From Ichthyophis bannanicus (lineage: Eukaryota > Chordata > Amphibia > Gymnophiona > Ichthyophiidae), in the NCBI GenBank assembly GCA_033557465.1, contig CM066036.1, forward strand, positions 587,657,574 through 587,721,573: a stretch of DNA of 64,000 bases, written 5' to 3'. Positions within the stretch are counted from its first letter, which is position 1; every line of letters begins with the position of its first letter. The notes under the pieces were generated by a model. It worked only from the letters and a program-made list of their open reading frames with translations. It ran no database searches and was not told where the DNA came from. Positions 1 through 10,499 of this stretch are shown piece by piece. Made by a program: the position numbers and the translations under genes.

Positions 1-263
1 TTTGTCCGGCTTAGTAGACATGCCCCAATGAGTTCTTCAAGCCCCAGTTTAAGATGAGCAGTTATCTGACTGTTACATATGCTTCAGAGGTTGGTGTTAA
101 TGCCAACCAGGAATTTTTTGAAGCATGCATGAATTTTTATTGTAAAATAGGAAATACACGTATAATTTTAAAGTCCAACAAATCCCATGCCCAGAACTTG
201 TCACCTTTATATCTGTGGTTGCTGGATGCATGGAAGTTTAAGTAATGCCTCTTAAAATTGCTG
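1..263. other. unassigned left edge
   Basis: I recognise no gene, RNA or repeat family here. Only short open frames are present, with no domain I can name. It acts as the left flank of the hAT insertion that begins at 272. Confidence 0.5.
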
Positions 264-1309
264 CTGATATGCAGGGCCGGATTTACCTTGAGTGAGGCCC
301 TACGCCAACAAAAATTGTGGGCCCCCAGCAGGGGCGGCCCAAGGGGGGTGCGGGGCCTCATTTGCATAAGGGGCCTCATTTGCATAAATATTTGCATAAT
401 GTTACCATATACTAACTTTTAGTAAACGTGCCTCTTAATGAGTGTATGGATAAAGAAAGACTAAAAGATTTCTACATTACTATAATCCAGTGCCAACTGC
501 CAGACACATTAGGAACTACTACAAACACTGCCCATTTAGAACCCATAGTAAACCCGCCGTATCCTAACAGCACTACCAGGACTCACAAAGCACCATACTC
601 TACCAATCAAAAGGCAACACTGCAAATATTAAACCAATACATTTCAGAGAACAACAATACATGACCTACTGGGGAAAGAGAACAAGTGGCAATGTCAAAT
701 AGGAATTATATAAACAGAACACCTCAGCTCAGTTACACATGCAGAACATAGACCATCACCAAACAAGTAATCACAATTTAGAAACAGGAAGACAATAATT
801 AAACTGGGAATCCCAAAAGCCAAACTTGGAATGTACAACACTGTAGAAATAAAACTATACATTAATTTGCTCTTGTACTAAACAAAGCGCAGACGTTAAT
901 GATGCACATTTACCAGAGCTGACATATTCCAATTAATAAATTCAAAATAAAGAGATATTTTTCTACCTTTTGTGCATTTTTTTCAGCTGCAATTGCTCCA
1001 GACACTTTCTTCTGGTTTCTTCGTGTCTTCTGCTAACTCTCCATCGTCTGCTGTCCATTTGTCCTTTCTTCTCTCTTCTAGATTTTTTTCCATTCTCTCT
1101 CTACATCTGCTTTAACATACTAATCTTTCTCCTTTTGCTCTTTCCTCATTCCTATTTCATCCACTCCAATTTTACCCCTCCATCCTCAATCCCCACTTAC
1201 TCTCCCAATACCCGGCCAATTGTAGATTTTTTATCCCTCCCACACAAAATATTTTTCCCTTCTCCATTTTACTCTTCCAGCCCCATCCCATTCTAATCCT
1301 CCCCCAACA

Positions 1310-2085
1310 TCAGCTCCCTTCTAGTTCCAGCCTCACCCAGCATCCATTCCCTTCTAGTCCCTGCATCAGCCCATTTCCAGTCCTAGCCACCCATCAGCCC
1401 ATTTCCAGTCCTAGCAACCCCCAACCCAATACCAGTCCTAGCCCCCCATCAACCCACTTACAGTCCTAACTCCCCATCACCCCATTTTCAGTTTAAGCCC
1501 CCCCTATAACCCATTACCAGTCCTAACCCCCCATCAGCCCACTTCCAGTCCTAACCCCATCAACCCATTTACTGTCAGCCCCCCATTGCCCATTGCCAGT
1601 CCTACCCCCCCCCGATCAGCCCACATCCAATTACCTGTCCTAACCCCATCAGCCCACCTCCAGTTTTAACCCCCCAGCCCATTTCCAGTCCTAGCCCCCC
1701 CATAGCCCATTACCAGACAACCCCCATCAGCCCACAGCCCATTACCAGTCTTAACCCCCCCAAAGCCAATTACCAGTTCTAACCCCCCCCAACAGCCCAT
1801 TACCAGTCCTAACCACATCAGCCCACCTCCAGTCTTAACCCCCCAGCCCATTTCCAGTCCTAGCCCCCCATAGCCCATTACCAGACAGCCCCCATCAGCC
1901 CACAGCCCATTACCAGTCTTAACCCCCCCAAAGCCCATTGCCAGTTCTAAGCCCCCCCAACAGCCCACAGTCCATTACCAGTCCTAACCCCATCAGCCCA
2001 CCTCTAGCCTTAACCCCCCCCAGCCCATTTCCAGCCCCAGCCCCCCCCATAGCCCATTACCAGTCCTACCCCAACCCCCCGTCGG
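1310..2085. repeat. degenerate minisatellite, CCCATTTCCAGTCCTAGCCCC type
   Basis: Irregular tandem copies of a unit of roughly 25-35 bp with the core CAGCCCATTTCCAGTCCTA, separated by C-rich runs. The same unit in the opposite orientation fills 10500-12060 and 35580-36330. The long open frames read through it, rich in Gly, Trp and Met on the minus strand, come from the repeat and are not genes. Confidence 0.85.
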
Positions 2086-2094
2086 CCTAAAGTA

Positions 2095-2495
2095 AATTTT
2101 AATTTAAAAATAAAACCTGCTGGCTGCCGCCGCGGGGCCCCCTCTGCTGCCGCGGCAGCACCGACTGACCCGCGGGGGCCCCCTCTGCAAGCTGACTCCG
2201 TCGGTCCCTCCCTCCCTCCGTGCACGCTGTGAGAGGCGCGAAGGGAGAGTGTCTCCACGCGTCTCAGATAAGACAGCAGGGGCTGATGGGAAATTTCCCA
2301 TCAGCCCCTGCGGGCTTAACAGAGACGCGAGGAGACACTCTCCTTTCGCGTCTCTCACAACCTGCAGCCTGCACGGAGGGAGGGAGGAACGAACCAACAG
2401 CTTCAGCTTGTAGAGGGGGCCCCCGCGGGTCAGTCGGTGCCGCCGCGGCAGCAGAGGGGGCCCCGCGGCGGCAGCCAGCAGGTTTTTTTTTAAAT
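2095..2495. repeat. CpG-rich long palindrome
   Basis: Two arms of about 190-200 bp meet at GGGAAATTTCCC, centred near 2293/2294. Both arms carry the same CpG-rich blocks, such as CCGCCGCGGGGCCCC and its complement, and GAGACACTCTCC with its complement. Differences between the arms are few. Mirror-image open frames on the two strands follow from this symmetry and do not suggest protein coding. The arms sit inside the hAT and may help form its ends or a hairpin. Confidence 0.85.
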
Positions 2496-2679
2496 TGTAT
2501 TTAAAAAAAATTAAAACTTGTTCTTTTTTTGTGGGCCCCTGCCGGCTGTGGGCCCTATGCCATGGCGTACATGGCGTATAGGCAAATCCGGCCCTGCTGA
2601 TATGTGTATGACAACTTACATGTATAAATGGAATTTTTACACATGTGAGTTCTAAAATTAACCTCCTTTTCGACTAACC

Positions 2680-2800
2680 GGGGAGCTACAAAGTAGTACA
2701 TTTAAGACTAACCTGAGAAAATATATTTTCACTCAATTTGTAATTTAGTTTTGGGATTTGTTACCAGAGGATGTAATAAAAGCTCAGTGGGTGGGGGGAG
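2680..2800 (+). pseudogene. CR1 3' terminal scrap
   Basis: Translation gives a degenerate form of the CR1 ORF2 C-terminus: a fragment like RKYIFTQFVI followed by WDLLPEDVIKA. This corresponds to the KYFFTERVV..WNSLP..VV block of the full-length CR1 elsewhere in the window. It is too short to place to subfamily. Confidence 0.6.
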
Positions 2801-3039
2801 AGGGGGAGGGATATTCAAAGGGACTAACATGGCTAGCAGACCTGCTAATTGTGTTAATGCCCTTTTCCGAGAGATTCAGTGGCACTAACATGGTTAGTAT
2901 TGGAGTGTACCGGGAGTGGCACCCATTGACAACCAGGTGATGGCAATATTGAGCTGCTGCTTGGTTATCAACATGCAGTCAGGCACAGTAAAGTCTGGCC
3001 TAACTTTCACTGCAGAAGCTAACTGGGCAGTAGCTGACT

Positions 3040-3425
3040 GTCACTGCTGCCCGCTTAGCTTCCTTGCAAATTGTTTCTATCTGTGCCCTTCTCTTCTACT
3101 GCCAATTCCAGATTTCACTCCTTTTACCTTGCTGCTTCTTATGCCTGGCTCAAACTACCTGAGTCTGTACGTCAGGCTTCGTCTCTGACCTTTTTCAAAT
3201 CCAGGCTGAAAACTCACCTCTTTGAGGCCACTTTTGGATCTTGATCCGCTTAGTCTCCTATGTATTTTCTTACCATTTCCCCTAGATGTATCCTTGTCCA
3301 CAGTTGCTGTGTTGTCTGTCTTGACTAGACTGGAAACTCTGATGAGCAGGGACCCTCTTTTACATGTGACAGCACTGTGTATGCCTTGTAACGCTTTACA
3401 AATAATCAGTAGTAGTAGTAATAAA
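3040..3425 (+). mobile_element. L2 LINE 3' end
   Basis: This is the last part of an L2-type ORF2 and its 3' UTR. The text around SRFHSFYLAASYAWLKLPESVRQ and FKSRLKTHLFEA is the usual L2 C-terminal block. It ends with the L2-type 3' terminus, CTTTACAAATAATCAGTAGTAG, and a short AGT repeat. Two other copies of the same end lie at 16950-17305 and 52565-52853. Confidence 0.82.
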
Positions 3426-3755
3426 AGGGATATGCTAGAGGAGTGGAGTTCCTGAGAAGGGGTGTAGAGTGAGATAGGAGAGGAAAGATAGTAAAGAGCC
3501 GCAGAATAAATACACTTAGAGGTCGGTAGGAGAAGTTTGGACTGCAGAAAAGCATAAGGAGCCAGTGAAGTGACTCCAGAAGAGGGGGTTACATGAGCAT
3601 AGCAACACTGGAGGAAGATAAGCCATGTAACTGATTGAAGGGGAGAGAGATGATTCAGAGGGAGACCAATAAGGAGCAGGTTACAATAGTCAAGATGGGA
3701 GGTGACTAGAGAGTGGTTAAGGGTCTTAGTAGTGTGTTCAGAAAGGAAGGGGCAA
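3426..3755 (-). mobile_element. inverted L2 LINE segment
   Basis: The minus strand encodes an L2 C-terminal region upstream of the part found at 3040: the LNHSLVTSHLDYCNLLLIGLP block, then LAPYAFLQSKLLLPTSKCIYSAALYYL. It is fused head to head with a plus-strand copy of its own start (3756-3845), forming an inverted junction near 3755. The frame then breaks. Confidence 0.75.
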
Positions 3756-3845
3756 CACACTACCAAGACCCTTATCCACTCTCTAGTCACCTCCCTTCTT
3801 GACTACTGTAACCTGCTCCTCTCTAGCCTTCCTCTGAATCACTTC
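3756..3845 (+). mobile_element. short L2 LINE segment, plus orientation
   Basis: The sequence repeats, in opposite orientation, the beginning of the preceding minus-strand L2 piece (TTATCCACTCTCTAGTCACC and following). It encodes the SLVTSLLDYCNLLLSSLPL block. Homology stops near 3845. Confidence 0.7.
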
Positions 3846-4614
3846 TTTTAAAGCTCTGGATTCTATGTCACTAAGAGTGGGACTCTCTCTTTAGTTTTCT
3901 GTGTTTTTGAACTGCAGTAGCTTTGTTCTGAGTGTTTCAAGGGAAGAAGCAATCTTTTCCTGTTTGAGAGATTCAGGCAGAAACAGAGGCAAAATAAATG
4001 AGAAGCATTTACAAATGGAATTTGAGAGTAGAGGCAGATTTGCAAGGAGAGAAAGAGAAGTTGTTCTAGATCCTGACATAAGGAATCAACATTCTCTTCC
4101 ACCTTTAAAAGGTCATTTATAACAGGTCGCTTATGCGTGAAGGTCACATAGGCATCTATTTTTAGCCTATTTTATAAAGACAAGTAGAGATCTATGTATT
4201 TTTATAAAATACTAGCAAAAATCAGGAAGAAATAGCAGATAGATTAAAGCCGCAGATATTTATGTCTACTCAGGAGTAGGTATCAGTGTTAGCTGGTAAA
4301 TACACTTGTAGGTGTATATTTTATAACATAGTTACAGAAATTGCAGCTTCTTCCATGCTCTGCCCAAACTCCACCCTGAACATGCTTATTCTACAGTCAC
4401 ATATAAGTACAACCCTATATGCACCGTGCAAACCTTTAAGCATAACGTACTTTTCTAAGAGGCATTTTATATGAATGTACTGCCATATCTATGTAAAAAA
4501 ACTTTTTAAAACGTACCTCCTTAGTGTCAAAGTTGAGAGGGGGGGGGGTAGAGGACAGAAGGTGAAGGAGGGGGAAGGGAGCAAGTCTGAAGGCATAATT
4601 TAATTAATAATTCT
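3846..4614. other. unassigned AT-rich stretch with MITE-like text
   Basis: No coding region is recognisable. The part at 4150-4500 has the style of short non-autonomous repeats, with repeated phrases such as TTTTATAAA and alternating purine/pyrimidine text, and recalls 18600-18850, 22290-22620 and 50250-50440. I see no clean terminal repeats. A G run followed by a purine-rich tract lies at about 4540-4595. Confidence 0.4.
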
Positions 4615-5957
4615 ATTACGTTCTCTCTTCTTCTAACTCTTCCTCTCCATTCTCATCTTCTTATGGCTCCACGTCATTTTTTCTTCCTTTTTTTGACGCT
4701 CCCTAACCTTCGCCCTTACACCAACATCCTCACACTTCCCCTCACACTTCCCCTCCTTTTAACCCTCTCTCTACCTTTCCCACTTCCTCTCCCATCTTAT
4801 CCTCCTCCCTCTCCTCAACTCTCAAACTTCACTTTTTTCTTCTTCTCATTCATCCATCTCCCCTCTCTTAAAAAAACCCTCATCCTTGTTTCCACTATTC
4901 TGTCTCCTCTCTGTCTTGGCTCTCCTCCTCCTCCTTTCCTGTGGTGACATTAATCTTAAACCTGGTCCCTCTAGATTATTCTCTCACTCCCACTCCTCTC
5001 TCTACTACTCTAATCTCATGCATATTCCTCTCCTTTCACCTTTTCTCTTGTGCATTATGGAATGCTCATTCCATATACTTATGATCTCTTCACTTCTAAT
5101 TCTTTTCATCTTTTAGCTCTCACTGAAATCTGGCTACACCCTGTTGACTCTGCTTCAGTTGCCACCCTCTGTCATGGCGGATACCAATTGTCCATACTCC
5201 TCATGCCCCTGGCATGATGGTGATATTGGGATTTTGTTTTCTCCTTCCTGTCAATTCCAACCCCTTCTTCTACCTCCTTCTTACTCTTTTTCTTCCTTTG
5301 AAGTCATTTAGCTGTTATCTATAGACTTCCTGATAAATCCACCTCTACCTTTCTCTGTGACTTTGACTCCCCTTCTCTTATTCTTGGTGATTTTAATATT
5401 CATGTTGATAACCCTTCTGATCACTATGCTTCCAAATTCTTTTCCCTTACCTCCTCGTTCAACCTCCAACTTTGCTCTTCTCCTCCTACTCATTAGCACA
5501 GTCACTACCTTGAACTGGTTTTCTACTCTGTCTACCCTCCAATTTCCGTATCTCAGGTCTTCCCCTATCTGATTATCACCTCCATCCTTCATCACTCCTC
5601 ACCTCAATCTTCCCCAGTCTCCTCCTACCTTTTTAGGAATCATCATGCTATTGACCCTTTGGTTCTCTACTATTGTCTCACCATCTCTTTCCCCCTCCTT
5701 GTCTAAATTTGTTGATGAGGCTATAGTTTCCTATAATACTGCCCTCTCTTCTGCTCTAGATACTCTTGCTCCACCTATCCCACGTCCTGTAAGACGCACA
5801 ATACCTCAGCCCTGGTTATTTCAACTACGCGCTATCTTCGCTCCTGTGCCCGCTTAGCTGAGCGCATTTGGCTCAAATCCCGTTCCCTCTCTGACTTCAC
5901 TTCAAAATTCATGCTTACCTCCTTCCAATCAGCCTTAGCTCTCGCCAAGCAAAACTA
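4615..5957 (+). pseudogene. L2 LINE ORF2, 5' segment (host element A)
   Basis: A pyrimidine-rich leader is followed by a degenerate L2 ORF2. Near 4930-4970 a Leu-rich stretch runs into CGDINLKPGPS, the conserved box seen just before the endonuclease in L2/CR1-type elements. APE endonuclease pieces follow: LTEIWL near 5115 and LILGDFNIHVDNPSDHYASKFF near 5380. Then come pieces of the region before the RT, around YNTALSSALDTLAPP and RYLRSCARLAERIWLKSRS. Stops and frameshifts are frequent. The reading stops at AKQN at 5957, where a CR1 insertion begins; it resumes at 9408 with YYVHLTNSLVTDPYHLFS in the same frame. Confidence 0.85.
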
Positions 5958-6502
5958 AGAATCTAAGAACATAAGATATGCCATACTGGGTCAGACCAAG
6001 GTCCATCAAGCCCAGTATCCTGTTTCCAATCTAGCTCATACGTACCTAGCAGTATCCCCAAAAGACAAAGGTTCCACAATGCTTGTATTGGGTCAAGCAT
6101 TGATATCCTGGGTCCCTTTTTAATAATGGCTTATGGACCTTTCCTCCAGGAACTTGTCCAAACCTTTTTTAAACCCAGCTACACTAACAGCTCTTACTAC
6201 ATCCTCTGGTAACAAATTCCAGAGTTTGATTACACGTTGAGTGAAAAAATATTTTCTCTTATTTGTCTTAAATAGTTTACCCTGTAGCTTCATTACATGT
6301 CCACTAGTCTTTCTATATTCTGATATTGATCTACGTTTACCCGTTCCACTCCATTCATTAATTTATAGACCTCTATCATATCTCCCCTCAGTCGTCTCTT
6401 TTCCAGGTTGAAGAGCCCTAACCTTTGTAGCCTCTCTTCATAGGAGTAGCCTTCCATCCCCTTTACCATTTTGGTGGCTCTTCTCTGTACCTTTTCTAAT
6501 GC
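5958..6502 (-). pseudogene. CR1 ORF2 C-terminus and 3' UTR
   Basis: Reading the minus strand gives [48 protein letters not shown], then the KYFFTQRVI and LWNLLPEDVVRA blocks, all typical of the CR1 tail domain. After the stop comes the UTR that ends in the TTGATGGACCTTGGTCTGACC phrase. The same UTR occurs in plus orientation at 38221-38515 and in minus orientation, split, at 41423-41511 and 46519-46963. Confidence 0.85.
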
Positions 6503-7470
6503 TGCACACTGGGCGGAGGTTTAATGCAAAAAAGTGCAGTGTCATGCACTTGGGTAGCAGAAATCCAAGAGAAATGTACAAGATAGGGGGAGAAAGGTTG
6601 GTATGCACAGTTCAGGAAAAAGACCTTGGTGTGATTATCTCTGCTGATCTCAAGGTGGCAAAACAGTGCGACAAGGCGGTGGCAAAAGCCAGGAGGATGT
6701 TGGGCTGCATACAAAGAGGGATTACCAGCAGAAAAGAAGAGGTACTTATGCCACTGTATAGGTCACTGGTGAGGCCTCACTTGGAATACTGCGTTCAGTT
6801 TTGGAGACCATATCTTGCAAAGGATGTAAAAAGACTGGAGACTGTTCAGAGGAAGGCGACCAAAATGATTTGGAGCCTGCGTCAGAAGCCTTATGAGAAG
6901 AGACTTGAAGACCTAAATATGTATACCTTGGAGGAAAGGAGGCACAGGGGAGATATGATTCAGACCTTTAAATACTTAAAGAGAAATGATGAACAAACAA
7001 ACCTCTTCCAGAGACGGGGAACCTGTAAAACTAGAGGGCATAACATGAAACTGCAAGGGGGTAAATTGAAAGGCAATGTCAGGAAATATTTTTCACTGAA
7101 AGGGTGGTGGATGCTTGGAATGCCCTCCCGATGGAAGTGGTAGGGGCGAACACGGTGACGGAATTCAAAAAGGCATGGGACAAACACAGAGGATCCCTTT
7201 ACAGAAATAGGAAAAAAAAAACAAAATAAACGGTACCATCTAACTTCCAAACCATCTAACTTCCGAACCATATAACGTCTCAACAAATAGGGGTGTCCTA
7301 TATGGAGTGGTGGGTTTACCCCTGAACAAGGATATGGAGAGGGGTGGCCTGCACGGAGCGACAGGTGCACCTACTCTTGCCATCTCGCTGGGCAGACTGG
7401 ATGGACCATGCTGGTCTTTATCTGCCGTCAACTACTATGTTACTATGTTACTATGTTACTATGTTACCGA
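6503..7470 (+). mobile_element. 5'-truncated CR1 with 3' tail
   Basis: The open frame at 6499-7143 encodes the end of RT and the CR1 tail domain: NAKKCSVMHLGSRNP, EKDLGVIISADLKVAKQCDKA, RPHLEYCVQFWRP and TLEERRHRGDMIQTFKYLKR. It frameshifts near 7110. The 3' UTR ends in four to five copies of TTACTATG, a microsatellite-like CR1 terminus. The 5' end is truncated just before the RT tail domain, as is common for LINE copies. It lies within the minus-strand CR1. Confidence 0.85.
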
Positions 7471-8939
7471 CTCACCTTTGTCTACCTGTTTATTCACACC
7501 TTCAAAAAAAATATCAGATTAGTAAGACAAGATCTTCCTTGTCTAAAGCCATGTTGGCTGTCTCCCATTAGGCCATGACTATCTACATGCTGAGTAATTT
7601 TGTTCTTTATGATGGTTTCTACCATTTTCCCCGGTACTGACGTCAGGTTCACCGGTCTGTAATTTCCCAGATCACCCCTGGAACCCTTTTTAAAAATTGG
7701 CGTTACATTGGCGATCCTCCAATCTTCAGGTATTACAGATGATTTTAATGAAAGTTCACAGATTACTAATAGCAGGTCTGCAATCTCATATTTCAGTTCT
7801 TTCAACACTCTTGGATGTATACCATCCGGTCCAGGTGATTGGCTACTATTCAGTTTATCAAATAGTTGTAATACATCTTTCCGGTGTAGCGATATTTCTC
7901 TCAATTCCTCTGCAGTATCACCTTTACATACCACTTCAGTCTTGGGTAACATGCCTGCATCTTCCTCAGTAAAGACCGAAGCAAAGAATTCATTCAGTCT
8001 CTCTGCTATAGCCTTGTCTCCTCTTACTGCCCCTTTTACCCCTCTATCATCTAATGGTCCAATTGACTCTCTCACAGGCCTTTTGCTACGAATGTACTTG
8101 AAAAAGTCTTTATTTCGTGTTTTTGCTTCCGTAGCAAGTTCCTTCTCAAAATCTCGCTTTGCCTGCCTTATCAATGCTTTGCATTTAACTTGCCAGTGCT
8201 TGTGCTGTTTCCAGTTTTTGTCGTTTGGCTCTTTTTTCCATTTCCTGAAAGATGCTTTTTTGGCAGCAACAGCCTCTCTGACCTCACCTTTAAACCATGC
8301 TGGCAGTTTTTTGGACTTTCTTCCACTATTCTTAATGCGTGGAATACAGCTGGTCTGGGCTTCCAGGATAGTATTTTTAAACAACACCCAAGCTTGATAT
8401 AAGTCTTTAACCTTTGCAACCGCTCCTTTTAGTTTTTTCTTAACTATTTTCCTCATTTTATCATAGTCTTCCTTTCGAAAGTTAAAAGGTAGTACTGTGG
8501 ATTTCTTTACTGTCCCTCCTCCACTAATTAAATCAAACACGATCATGCTATGATCACTATTGCCAAGTGGTCCCAACACCCTTATTTCTTGCACCAGATC
8601 TGGTGTTCCACTAAGGACTAGGTCCAGTATGGCTTCCCCTCTGGTTGGTTCATGAACCAGCTGTTCCAAGAAGCAGTCATTTATTTCATCTAGAAACGTT
8701 ATCTCCCTAGCATGTCCTACTGTGACACTGACCCAGTCGATACCGGGGTAATTGAAATCATCCATTATTACTACTCTGCTGTGACTTTTGTTAGCTTCCT
8801 TGATTTCTTTGAGCATTTCATCATCCATTTGTTCATTCTGGCCAGGCAGTCGATAGTACACCCCCACTGCCATCACCTTCCGCTTCATACATGGAATTTC
8901 AATCCATAGAGATTCTACAGCAAATTTTGTTTCCTGCAA
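7466..8939 (-). pseudogene. CR1 ORF2: endonuclease and start of RT
   Basis: A 481-residue open frame carries the second half of the APE endonuclease (MDDFNYPGIDW, LGNSDHSMIVFDL) and the RT start up to YRPVNLTSVPGKMVETI and QHGFRQGRSCLTNLI. In the first motif Met replaces the usual Gly before Asp, so MDDFN stands where GDFN is expected. The polypeptide ends before RT motifs A, B and C, so no polymerase active site remains. The missing part is where the opposite-strand CR1 fragment is inserted. Confidence 0.87.
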
Positions 8940-9407
8940 AACTTTAATCCTTTCTGACTCAATGCCCTTTCTAACATAGAGCGCAACCCCTCCACCAGTT
9001 TGATCAGTTCTATCATTACGATAGTTTGTATCCAGGTATCACAGTGTCCTACTGGTTATCCTCCTTCCACCATGTCTCTGAGATTGCAATCATATCTAAC
9101 TTCTCATTTAGTGCTATATATTCTAACTCTCCCATCTTATTGTTTATACTTCTAGCATTTGCATACAAGCATTTCAGAGACTGTATTTTATTAATATTAA
9201 TCTGGCTATTGGTAGGCATGGGTAATTTGGAATCTTTACGCTCTGTCTGCACCATACTCAAGGGCATTTGGGCTACTTTACTCTTTTTTGGAACCTCACT
9301 GCTTTTGGTAGTATCCTTCAAGGATACCTTCTTCCGAACCATGCGCTCTTGGGCGACTGTCGGCTTTCCCCTATTATCTAGTTTAAAAGCTTCTCCATCT
9401 CCTTTTT
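8940..9407 (-). pseudogene. CR1 ORF2 N-terminus
   Basis: A 97-residue open frame (9342 to 9049) contains LKCLYANARSINNKMGELEYIALNEKLDMIAISETWW, the first two APE endonuclease motifs (the Asn of ARSINNK and the Glu of SETWW). It goes out of frame with the rest of ORF2 near 9045. The stretch upstream of it, to 9407, is short and charged and gives no further match. Confidence 0.82.
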
Positions 9408-10153
9408 AACTACTATGTCCATCTGACTAACTCTCTTGTCACTGATCCTTATCATCTCTTCTCAACTCTTAATGCTCTCCTCAAGGCACCTTCCCTCAGA
9501 CCCCTCCTTATCTTTCTGCCCAAACATTAGCTGACTATTTCCATGACAAAATCCACAAGATCACTCTCCAATTCCCCACCAAATCAGCTTCATCACCTCT
9601 TCTCCTACCTCAATACCAACTTTTCTTCTCAATCTCTGTTACTCTTTCTTCTTTCTCTAAGATCTCTAATGAGGAAACCTCGTAGCTACTTTCCTCCTCT
9701 AAATTTACTACTTGCTTTTCTGATCCTATCTTCACCCATCTCTTTAGTTCCATTTTCTCCTCTATTATCCCTTCCATCTCACATATTTTCAACCTCTTGC
9801 TCTCATGGTCCTTTCAGCCTTCAAGCATGCTATGGTCACACTTCTTCTTAAGAATCCTTCCCTTGACCCAAGTTGTCCTTCTAATTATCGACACATCTCC
9901 CTTCTTCCCTTCATTTCTAAGCTTCTTAAGCATGCAGTCCTCGGTTGCTTTGAATTTCTTTCCTTTCAAGCCCTGTTGGATCCACTTCAATCTGGCTTTC
10001 ATGCCTTTCATTCTACTGAGACGGCACTTGCCAAAGTCTCCAGTGACTTATTCCTGGCTAAATCCAAAGGCCTTTATTCTATCCTCATCTTTATTGATTT
10101 TTCTGCTGCTTTTTACACCGTTGACCACCACCTTGTCCATGACACATTGTCCT
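9408..10153 (+). pseudogene. L2 LINE ORF2, middle segment (host element A)
   Basis: The L2 frame resumes with YYVHLTNSLVTDPYHLFSTLNALLKAP and ADYFHDKIHKI. RT pieces follow: AFKHAMVTLLLKNPSLDPSCPSNYRHISLLPFISKLLKHAVL, then FHAFHSTETALAKVSSDLFLAKSKGLYSILIFIDFSAAFYTVDHHLVHDTLS, which holds RT motif A. In that motif the second conserved Phe-Asp position reads FYT, a decay change. The element is cut at 10153 by the hAT insertion; its target copy ATTGTCCT is at 10146-10153. Confidence 0.88.
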
Positions 10154-10227
10154 CAGGGCCGGCCCATCCATTGTGTGAGAATATTGTTTGCACAGGGCCC
10201 CGCGCGAACTCCATTCTCACACAGATG

Positions 10228-10480
10228 GCTTCAGAGAGAGCCAGGGAAGCCTGCATGAGGCCCCAGCTCCCTCTGCACAGAGTGTTTTCCATCACGCTGG
10301 TGGCTGTTTTCAGTGAAGCACGCGAGTGCCGGGAAAGGCCCTTTAACCTTTCCAGGCATTCAGCGCACTTCACTGAAACAGCCACCAGGGTGAGGGAAAA
10401 CACTCTTTACGCTGGCAGCTGTATAGAGGGAGCCGGGGCCTCATGCACGCTTCCCCAGCTCCCTCTGAAGCTCCTTAAAT
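10228..10480. repeat. inverted repeat inside hAT copy 2
   Basis: Arms of about 110 bp face each other around 10345. Both include GCATGAGGCCCC, GAGTGTTTTCC and GGTGGCTGTTT with their complements. The arrangement matches the palindrome in copy 1 in position but differs in sequence, so the family seems to keep a foldback near this end. Confidence 0.75.
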
Positions 10481-10499
10481 GACTGTGGGGCTCTTTGGC

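Larger units (their letters stand above)
272..2596. mobile_element. non-autonomous hAT transposon (copy 1)
   Basis: The ends are inverted: CAGGGCCGGATTT on the left and AAATCCGGCCCTG on the right. They are flanked by a perfect 8-bp direct duplication, CTGATATG, at 264-271 and 2597-2604, the target-site length made by hAT transposases. No transposase is encoded. The interior holds a minisatellite (1310-2080) and a CpG-rich palindrome (2095-2495). From about 329 to 1330 it is, in reverse complement, closely similar to the right part and the post-minisatellite part of the larger hAT at 10154-16000. The motif CAGGGGCGGCCC at 329 equals that copy's right terminus, so one hAT may sit inside another. 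Either way it would depend on a transposase supplied in trans. Confidence 0.88.
5958..9407 (-). mobile_element. CR1 LINE inserted in L2 (composite)
   Basis: An old minus-strand CR1 spans this interval. Its 3' end lies at the left (ATAAGATATGCCATACTGGG text) and its endonuclease start at the right. The host L2 repeats about five bases (AACTA) on either side, and the L2 reading frame rejoins across it. A second CR1 fragment of opposite orientation (about 6503-7470) lies inside it and coincides with loss of the RT catalytic core. Confidence 0.82.

Noticed and set aside
2010..2504. Mirror-image open frames on both strands in CpG-rich DNA
   Set aside because: They are explained by the palindrome centred at 2293.
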